Assembly (NCBI RefSeq): GCF_947507565.1
Contig: NC_089194.1
Location: 434,001-498,000, forward strand
DNA: 64,000 nucleotides
Direction of reading: 5' to 3'
From: Oscarella lobularis
Lineage: Eukaryota > Porifera > Homoscleromorpha > Homosclerophorida > Oscarellidae
Shown here: in pieces, positions 56,570-64,000 of the stretch
Numbering within the stretch: position 1 is the stretch's first letter
How the letters are laid out: every line of letters begins with the position of its first letter
Notes under the pieces: generated by a model
Database searches by the model: none
Told to the model about the DNA's origin: nothing
Seen by the model: the letters and a program-made list of their open reading frames with translations, nothing else
Made by a program: the position numbers and the translations under genes

Positions 56570-59500
56570 ATGCAGTCACTGCAGCTCCTGCTTGTATTCT
56601 ACTTCGCGGCTCTTCTCACTACCATCAATCGCTACCCCTACTCCGATGCTCTTACAGCTGTGACAGACGGCTGCGACGACCGGATAGGCGATTGGTGCAA
56701 AGTGTCATTCGATGAGCCGTATCAGTTCGATGGCTGGAGTCGCAACCGGCCAGTGTCAAAATACAATTTTGGGGTAGCAGCGTATCGACGAAGTCGAAAT
56801 GAGTTCCCGCCTGGCTTGACTCGCCTGATCCTCGACGGCGGTCGCGACAGTTCCAACTTCGAACTAGAACGCATGAGTGACTCGTGGATTTACTCTCCTC
56901 GGACCAATTCGTGGACCTTACTCTCGATGAAGTACTCCGGTCAAACCCCACAAGGTTTCATTGGCCATACGCTGACGACTCTTTGCCATACGCGAGTGAT
57001 TTTGTTCGGAGGAAATCCAGAAAGTAATGTTTCTTGGTCGTTTGACGGAATTACCGAGGAGTGGTCGGCGCTTCGGATATCTCCGCCGGCACCCGTCAGT
57101 CGTTCCGCTCATTCGGCGTGTGCTGTGTTTCGCGAAGATAGCCCATGTCAATGCAAGGAATCCGTGTTAGTCTACGGCGGAGGTGTGGACGAGTTGTGGG
57201 AGATGCGCTGCGTCGATGACAAAGATGAGAAAAATATGGAATACCGGTGGATAAATTTCAAGAAAAACATGCCAGCATCATCATCATCATGGCCACCGAA
57301 GTTATCTTTTCATTCATGTTTTGTGAAAAATTCAGACATGTATTTACTTGGCGGCTATAATGAGTCGTCGCGTCGGTCATACGACGTTTGGCGAATGGAT
57401 TTACAGACGGAAACGTGGTCGCTGTATGACACGTGTGATTTTCGTGGAATCACAACCCGTGGGCTCTATTTTGAAAAATACAACAAATTCATGTTAGTGG
57501 ACTTAAGAGTTGCTTTAATCTACAACGTCATGAAAAAGACAATCACTTCAGTAGACGTCCAGTTTCGAACGACTCAACCGTTTGAGTTTAGTTTCATATC
57601 TTTCAGCTTTGTTGAGGTTGAAGGCGATTTTCTCGTGCTTGGAAAGTGCGATGATCACTGCGCCGACAGCGGGGACTTTTTGACTATATGGAAGATGGAA
57701 TCGAAGTCCAATCTTCAGTTACAAGCGATGCTCCACAATGACGAGAACATTTCAGAAATCCTGCTTTACGTGCTGCCTTCTCCTTCTCCTCATCCATCTT
57801 TTTTCACGGGATATCCCCTCGTTCTCATAAGCGTGAGCAACTACCTTTTATATCAGACTGCACTGTTTGATACTGAACCTATAAGTATATGGCAACTTGA
57901 CGTTGACGTCGGTCGTTGGACATTGTATTACCCCGACAGTCAGCCAGGCGTAACTGCCTATCCCTTTACGGGACAAAGTACCACTCCAGTGTCTGGCTTT
58001 TGTTAACACTAAAGTGTTGTTAGAGTGGATTCATTTTTATCTGCAATAGAAACGCAACAGTTAGCATAAATATAGCTTACCGTCTAGACGACAAGTGTTT
58101 GCGACACGTTTCCATGACAACCAGGCAATTCCTCTTCGAAACTTGCCATTTCGTCCTCATCTTCGAATCGAAGGTCTTCCGCGTCGCCAGAAACGTCCAA
58201 AATAGCTGCGGCTGCTTCTTCTGGGTCCATTGACACGAGAGTAAATGAGAAAACGCTTAACAATTCCGTCTTTTAGCGCGCGCACCCATCTCGAAATCGG
58301 CGTTTTTTCGGGCGAAACGCGACATTTACGGCTAACGCGAGAAAACAGAGATAAAGAATATCCTATTACATCATCTGAATGGGTGAAACATCAAAAATGA
58401 GCCAAAAACGACATCGAAGAAATAGCGCGCGCTAAAAAAATAAAATTCGAACTAATTTACTTTCTTTTATTCTAAAGAAATTGAAAAAAATGTATCTAGT
58501 ACCAAAAAACTGTTATCTATAATAGACACAAAATTGTATATGTTTTCAATCGTTTTTGGGTATTTCTGATGACGTATTGGAGTGTTGACGTCATATTGGG
58601 GAACATAGAAGCCTCACATCAAAATTCTAACGTCAAACGATGTGCGAAACGACAAAACGTTTCGTCGTTTTCCTGTCCTTTCGAAAATCAACCAATTTCT
58701 ACCGTTTTCGCTAATGTTTTTGTCACGTGACTTTAGTAGCGACGACAACAGAGACCCAGTATACCTTCATGCGTCTAATAACGGTGCACGGGACGTTTGT
58801 GACGCTCTAGAAAACTGCGCAAGCGCAAAACTCACTGTAGTGGTCTACTGTAATACATATGGTCCTTTTAATATTATATACAAAACTAACACATATAGGG
58901 CTATACATCCTCTGTCTCAGGTTTAGGAACAGATCATCTTGTACTATTCGGTGGCTATTACCTCACGTATCCACGTACGATTCTGAGTGATGAGCTTTGG
59001 GTGTACAGCGTCAGTAGACGTCGTTGGACAAATGTCCAACAGGAGGGAGCCAGGCCAACCAAAAGAGCGTTTTCCTTGCTTATTCCCATGCAGAACGGAT
59101 CGCTCATTCTATATGGTGACCAGAGTATTTCCACCGAGATCTGGATACTAACTATTATTTTTAACTCGGATGAAATGGCGGCTACGTGGTATAGTCCAAC
59201 TCGTCACCGCAATCAAGGCATTCTGCCAATTCTGCTTGGTAAGGATATATATTACAAGATATTGAATCGTCATGCCGCACTTGTAAAAGATACATTATAC
59301 ATATATGGCGGCTTTTTCGGCAATCGATCTCAGCCAGTCTGTAACTTGCATATGTTCCAACTGAATATAAGTGACAACGAAGCAGATTGGCAAGTGGCAG
59401 ACACGAAAATACCTATCAATCCTCTTCAGTGCCGCACAGTTAGCTTCACCGTTGGACGCCACATTTTCATTCTGAGTTGGAATACAGATCTGTGGATGTA

Positions 59501-60986
59501 CGATCCGGATCGAGCGGATTGGGAAAAGGAAAACATTGATCAAGAGATTTCAATCAAGATATATTTGGCGTTTGCAGTTGGCCACCGAAAGAAACTACTG
59601 ACTTTGCTTCCAAGTCGGTCTCTTGACGGGAAACAGACGTCGACACTCTATTCGCTGCAACCTGGTTGCGAACCCGGAACATATAGCGCTGACTATAGTC
59701 GCTCACCCTGCCTACCGTGTCCAAAGGGAAACTACAGTGACAAAGCTGGGGCAGTCAATTGTGAGAAATGCCCACTAGACTTAGTCACAGCAACGACCAG
59801 ATCTGACTCCGTACGAAATTGCACGTGCGCATCGTCCACCTGCGTCCACGGAGAATGCATCCTCCGCGGCGACTTGGCAACGATATGCTTATGCAACGGT
59901 GGCTTTACGGGCAATAACTGCCAGTATCCGACGTATTTCCTCATTGGTTGTGGAACAACAGCAGCCGTGCTAATAGTTATAGCGTTTATCTACTGTTTCA
60001 AACGTATACAAAAGCATCGACAACAAGTGTCAAGCAGAGACGTCGAGCTTCGAGAGACGAGATTCGAGTTGAATCGAGCAGAGGAAACGTTGAACCAGTG
60101 GTCAAACATATGGACGGTCAAAAACGAGGAAATCGTCTTTTCACGCATAATAGGCCAGGGATCGTTTGGCAATGTGTGGAGCGCCGAGTATCGTGACCAA
60201 ACTGTGGCAGTCAAGGTGCTGAAAATCAAAGCAGACGATTGCACTGACGAGCAGCTGCAAGAATTCAGCGACGAAAGCGAATTGCTCCGTTCGATATTTC
60301 ACGCCAACATCGTGCAGTTCATCGGAACGGGGAAGAACGTCGAGGGAAAGCCGTTTATCGTGCTAGAGTACATGGAAAGGGGCTCGGTGCGAAAGGAGTT
60401 GGACGCAAAGTATTCAGAGAAGCCTATTGAACTGACGTTGTTAGTGCAATACGCAATGCACGCCGCTAGAGGTATGCGCCATCTGCACGGGATTGGCCGA
60501 ATGCATCGTGATCTCAAGAGCGATAACTTGCTCATCAACGGTCACGGGGTTGTCAAAGTCGCCGATTTAGGTTGCACCAAGTTTGTGCCGGAAATTAACA
60601 CCCGTGTTGGAAGCAAAATTAAAGGATCGCGTGCTGTTGGCACCGCTTTCTTCAGGGCACCCGAAATAATAAGTGGCCATGAATACGATTCGAATGTTGA
60701 TGTCTACAGCTACGGGATCACCTTGTGGGAAATCCAGACGGCGAAGAGTCCCTACTCTAGCGAGCTTCAGAACGGTGTTAGTGCCCAAGTTATTGTGGAT
60801 CGTATAGTTGAAGAGGATCTTCGGCCAGAGTTTCCTGATTGTTGCGATGAAGATATAAGAGAATTAGCTCAATCATGTTGGACTGTTAGTCCATATAGAC
60901 GACCTACTTTTGATGAGATTGTCCTCAAATTGGAGTGCATTTGCATTCGGCGTCAAATCGGTACAAACATACCATTCATCCAATAG
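56570..60986 (+). CDS. Receptor kinase with kelch ectodomain, cysteine-rich module, EGF and TKL-type kinase
   Basis: Two exons. The first (56,570 to about 57,973) starts with a signal peptide (MQSLQLLLVFYFAALLTTIN) and carries kelch blades (RVILFGGNPESN, SVLVYGGG, MYLLGGYNES). The best junction is a GTACCA donor at about 57,974 to the acceptor after CTCAG at 58,920, restoring GQS-LGTDHLVLFGG. The second exon completes the kelch blades (YIYGGFFGN). It adds a GCC2/GCC3-like module (CEPGTYS, CPKGNYSDKAGAVNCEKCP), one EGF-like repeat (CVHGECILRGDLATICLCNG), a membrane helix (AAVLIVIAFIYCF), a short coiled coil and a kinase: GQGSFGNVW, VAVKVLK, HRDLKSDN, DLG in place of DFG, GTAFFRAPE and DVYSYGITLWEI. 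HRDLKSDN marks a TKL, probably serine/threonine, kinase. It stops at 60,986. The frame is complete and the kinase is likely active. Confidence 0.85.
58083..58229 (-). other. Short acidic ORF in the intron, transposase N-terminus-like
   Basis: Inside the roughly 950-base intron of the kelch receptor gene, a minus-strand 48-codon frame begins MDPEEAAAAILDVSGDAEDL and stays acidic. This resembles the N-termini of PiggyBac-like transposases (weak, from memory). The rest of such a gene is not present. The intron also has AGCGCGCGC motifs (58,278 and 58,424) like those in the mariner-like element at 54,674. Confidence 0.3.
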
Positions 60987-61830
60987 TATGAATAAATCTA
61001 ATGTTTTCATACTCTAGCGTTCAAGTAAAAGTATGCGGCTTATGCAGAAAAGGTCCAGTACTATGGGACCCATGGAAAAAGATATAACTTCGCTGATTTT
61101 GAATGGTTTGTCGTGATTTCCAGTGAGTGGGTACATGAACCAAATAAAAATGTATGCACGGCTAGTTGCGGCGGTCTTGCATACTATGATAGCTATAGCT
61201 AAAGTAGTGTAATAGGTTTATGACAACACGTTTTGAAATCTGCATTTTTTGCGTCATATATACGGGGAGATTAAATACGGGACCTCACGCTCTTTCTCTG
61301 ACCTGTCATGTGGACGGCCCCTCGAGGTCGCTAGCTGAATTTTAGTCATGCATTTGCTAAGCTATTCGTGTGTCGTGCGTATCCGCTGCGTCTTTTGAAC
61401 CATCGTTTTTGCGTTGTAGGTAATTTCTGCTTGCGAATTACTGCCCGAATTTTATTTCATGCGTTTTCAGTTGATAAATATATCCTATTAACCTTTTTGA
61501 TGTCGACTAATGGCGTGTCGCACGGTCCCATAGTGATACGTTGCAATGTATATAGTCAAGAAGAACACTGATCTAATTTAGGTAGAAAAGGTATAGTTTT
61601 TTTAACTTAGTTGGCAGGCATTATAGCTATTTTTATGATTCATTTGTACCCTTGATAGAAGCCTGTTTGATCGGTCACTTCGGAATATCAAAGCTTTTAC
61701 TGGACAACGAAGCTGCATGTAGATTGCAAAGACGACGTTTGTTTTACCTGTTTTAACATGTTGATGTGTTTTTCTCAGTATCAAACTTGGCCTTTGCTAA
61801 TCGCTTGATCTCGTTTTGATGTAAAACTTG
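60987..61830. other. Stretch without a recognised gene
   Basis: 3' flank of the kelch receptor kinase. No domain, RNA gene or clear repeat was seen. AATAAA-like signals (AATAAATC at 60,991) lie just after the stop and could serve polyadenylation. Confidence 0.5.
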
Positions 61831-62830
61831 CAAAGCTACTAGTTGATGCTGGAGTTGATGTCAATCAGACAATTTACGTTATCTGCCTTGCTTATTTCAC
61901 CGTTTTTTCTTAGCGCAGGGAATCAATTCTGCACCTCCTTGCTCATTCGTGTAGAGATGCTGGTATTTTGAGCATTTTCTTCAAGTTTTCTTTCAGTTCA
62001 ACAAAGGGATCTATTGACTTTAATTCTTTTGTCAAGCCCTTCACTCATCGACATTCCTGACAAAGTTATGATTTGTTTAATGCTGTAGTTGATTTCCTGA
62101 CTAAATGCGTGTACAGTACAAAACTAACTGCTTTGGAAAGTTTTATGTATTTGTAGAGTGTAGATATTATAATGTTATTTGAGGAAACATTTTCACTCTT
62201 TCTTATTCAGAATGGAAGCCTTCCTCACAAAATCGCCCTTACGTCGCACGCACTTTTCGAAGCATGGGTTAATTGCTTAGTAAGTGCTGCCAATTTCTTC
62301 TCTTACACGACTTTTTTTAGACCACATATCGGTACTCCAAGCTTTACTCGCACGGCACAACAAAGCCCAAAACGATCAAAGTCTGCGTAGTTGGAAAGGA
62401 AAGAGCTGGCAAGACAACCCCCATTAAAGCGCTGCAAAATATTGCTTGGCGCGAAGGGGACGATGATGTGCGTACAACCAGCATGGATGTGACCACAGCG
62501 ACCGTCGACTCAGCTGGCGAGCTGGTTTTTGTGACTTTGCAGGGCAGCCTTTCCTCTACAAGACGCACGGGCTTTTCTTTTCCGAGACCACGACAATGTT
62601 TCTTCTGGTTGTCGATTTGACCCATGCAGAGCTACGACCAGCTCAGAGAGTCCAGTCACTTTATTCTGTCATAGGTGAAGTGCAGTGGAGCTTTCACTGA
62701 AAAACAAAACGTCTTAGTTTTAGGTAGCAAAAAAGATTTGCTTTCGGATTTGAAATCTGGAGAGAACTACTTTCGACGACTTGCTCGGTACCTGCAATTA
62801 ACGTTTGGCGCTTAGTTTGACTTTCAAGGG
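61825..62830 (+). pseudogene. Ankyrin-Roc (ROCO) fragment
   Basis: KLLVDAGVDVNQTIY at about 61,830 and a following LHLLAHSCRDAGIL piece are ankyrin-like. At 62,367 a Roc GTPase begins: IKVCVVGKERAGKTTPIKAL is the P-loop. Then VRTTSMDVTTATVDSAGELV follows. At about 62,528 the frame must slip by one base in a run of five Ts to continue as CDFAGQPFLYKTHGLFFSET, the G3 box, and TTMFLLVVDLTHAELRPAQR. Stops follow near 62,698. No COR part is seen. Ankyrin plus Roc occurs in DAPK1- and LRRK1-like proteins. The frame slip and the missing COR make it a fragment. Confidence 0.65.
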
Positions 62831-63034
62831 AATTGCTTTCTTTTGAACTGTCGAGATCGAACATCAGTCTTCTTAGAAAAGCTATTTGTAGTGAGAAAGA
62901 GAAAACAATTGAGGTAATTAAGATGCCGTCTATTTGTTTTAATGTTCTATCTCTCTTTCATGCATGTAGGATACTCTTCGATCAAAGACACCGAGCTGGT
63001 AAAGTCGGTGCTTCGTCGCCGAAACAACGAGTAG

Positions 63035-63085
63035 CAGTTTTAGGCTCTCATGGAGCGCTTATCGACTTCTGGGGAGAAAACGCTT
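63035..63085. repeat. R1 fragment, copy h
   Basis: TTTTAGGCTCTCATGGAGCGCTTATCGACTT matches the reverse complement of R1 copy a around 1,140-1,170, so this piece is inverted relative to copy a. Confidence 0.6.
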
Positions 63086-63094
63086 CAGTGGCCA

Positions 63095-63190
63095 GGGCCG
63101 TAGCTAGCTCCGTAAAATGAGGGGGGGGGTTCGAAATTTTGGTGCGCGAAGAGCGCAGAAAATTTTTTAGTGGGGGCGTGGTCAAAACTT
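63095..63190. mobile_element. One end of a hAT-like transposon
   Basis: CAGGGCCGTAGCTAGCTCCG followed by a G-run, GTGGTC and AAAATTTTT-rich sequence has the CAGGG start and style of hAT ends in animal genomes. The other end was not found before the AT-rich edge at about 63,720. Confidence 0.3.
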
Positions 63191-63741
63191 TTAAAATTGG
63201 AGCGTCTAGTCGAATAGTATAAACTACTTTCCTAATTTTCTTGGATGCTTTCCAAGAATATTACTAAACTTTGCCTAAATCTGCGTCTTTTGGTTGGACT
63301 TCGAATTGTCCCTTATTATCTCTTAGCTCTAACGGCCGGTGTTATGACAGAAACGTTTTCACGTACCTTGTATATGTTTACAAACACAAAGTAGGTCCCG
63401 TGGCTACGTCACAGACAACTATAGAGTCGTTCCGGTAGTTTCGGACAACATGTAGTTCGGACAGTTCTTGTGTGCGTTGGAGACGCTAGATCCAAACCGC
63501 TTTTGGCTGATCTTCTTCCTTGTTCCCTTAGAGATTACTCACCAAAGTTTCGGCTGGATCGAAAGAGCCATCGCCAGATGACACGCCATTATTCGAGCAA
63601 GATCAGTGACACGTACTTTCGGACACCCACATGCGATTCGGACAGAGCGATTTTCTTCAAGATAATCACGAGCAAGTAGGAAAAGTTATACACCGTTGGA
63701 AAACTCTTTCTTTGTTCTTTCATCTTATATTAATCATTTAA

Positions 63742-64000
63742 TTGAATTTGAATTGGTCATTGAATTACAGAATTTTAAAAATTCAATTAAAACTAATTTT
63801 GACCAATGTATATGAAGGGTTATTTTCTTATTTATTAATCTCTTGTGGCCTTGCTTTTTTTGTAATGATACCTATAATTATTTTTCAATTAATTTTATTT
63901 ATAGCTCCTGGTTATCATTACTATGAGTATAGAGTATTATTAAAATCTTTTTTATTGTGTATTATAACTTATTTATTAACTATTTACATTGGATATAGCT
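63742..64000 (+). CDS. tatC: TatC (Sec-independent protein translocase subunit), partial, organellar type
   Basis: The frame from 63,787 to the window edge reads TNVYEGLFSYLL, then LAFFVMIPIIIFQL, then ILFIAPGYHYYEYRVL and another hydrophobic segment. This is the TatC pattern: a Glu before a Phe-x-x-Tyr helix, a P-x-x-x-x-Q segment, F-x-A/x-P-G, and a conserved Glu. TatC is the core of the twin-arginine export channel. The base composition drops to about 20-25% GC from about 63,720, unlike the rest of the window. The gene is known in mitochondrial DNA of Oscarella sponges. A TAA at 63,739 precedes the frame and the first membrane helix is not seen, so the 5' end is missing or frame-shifted. 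The 3' end lies beyond the window. Confidence 0.75.
   Translation, partial: MNLNWSLNYRILKIQLKLILTNVYEGLFSYLLISCGLAFFVMIPIIIFQLILFIAPGYHYYEYRVLLKSFLLCIITYLLTIYIGYS

Noticed and set aside
59948-60196. Plus-strand frame inside the kelch receptor gene
   Set aside because: It is a shadow of the kinase and juxtamembrane coding sequence in another frame.

Overview
This window is nuclear-type DNA from an early-branching metazoan, most likely a homoscleromorph sponge of the Oscarella type (inference). Genes are small and mostly split by introns of about 45-100 bases, and intergenic space is short and packed with degenerate gene copies and miniature transposons. Receptor kinases carry ectodomain mixtures typical of sponges. 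The last 260 bases are abruptly AT-rich and encode part of TatC. To my knowledge, among animals tatC is found in the mitochondrial DNA of Oscarella sponges, so the right edge is either a nuclear copy of mitochondrial DNA or an assembly join.

Layout. 1-12,600 holds two joined or broken copies of a dispersed repeat (here called R1), two copies of a decayed secreted-protein gene, two miniature transposons, an intact single-exon GNAT acetyltransferase and an intact SAM methyltransferase, and a duplicated fragment of a MORN gene. 12,800-18,700 (minus strand) holds a Roc-COR-death fragment, a kelch gene directly upstream of it, and a PH/MORN-repeat gene. 19,000-30,300 holds topoisomerase II scraps, an ankyrin/coiled-coil/kinase gene, two foldback elements and two decayed transposase-like genes. 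31,350-36,700 is a long, unusual topoisomerase II gene. 37,800-43,500 is fragments: topoisomerase II, R1, ankyrin repeats, and a single-exon berberine-bridge-type oxidase with two in-frame stops.

45,800-61,000 is the most interesting part. Two complete receptor kinases lie in tandem on the plus strand. The first is a receptor tyrosine kinase whose outside is made of C-type lectin, scavenger-receptor (SRCR) and EGF domains. The second has a kelch ectodomain, a cysteine-rich GCC2/GCC3-like module, one EGF-like repeat and a tyrosine-kinase-like (TKL) kinase. Between them are a decayed methyltransferase copy, a mariner-like miniature transposon and R1 pieces. 61,800-62,800 holds an ankyrin-Roc fragment.

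The genes do not form an operon. The recurrent theme is signalling proteins of the kind sponges have expanded: lectin/SRCR and kelch receptor kinases, an ankyrin kinase, and ROCO/death-domain proteins, each accompanied by broken copies. Exon limits below were read by eye from GT/AG signals and reading frames and may be off by a few bases; long genes are given as one span including introns.
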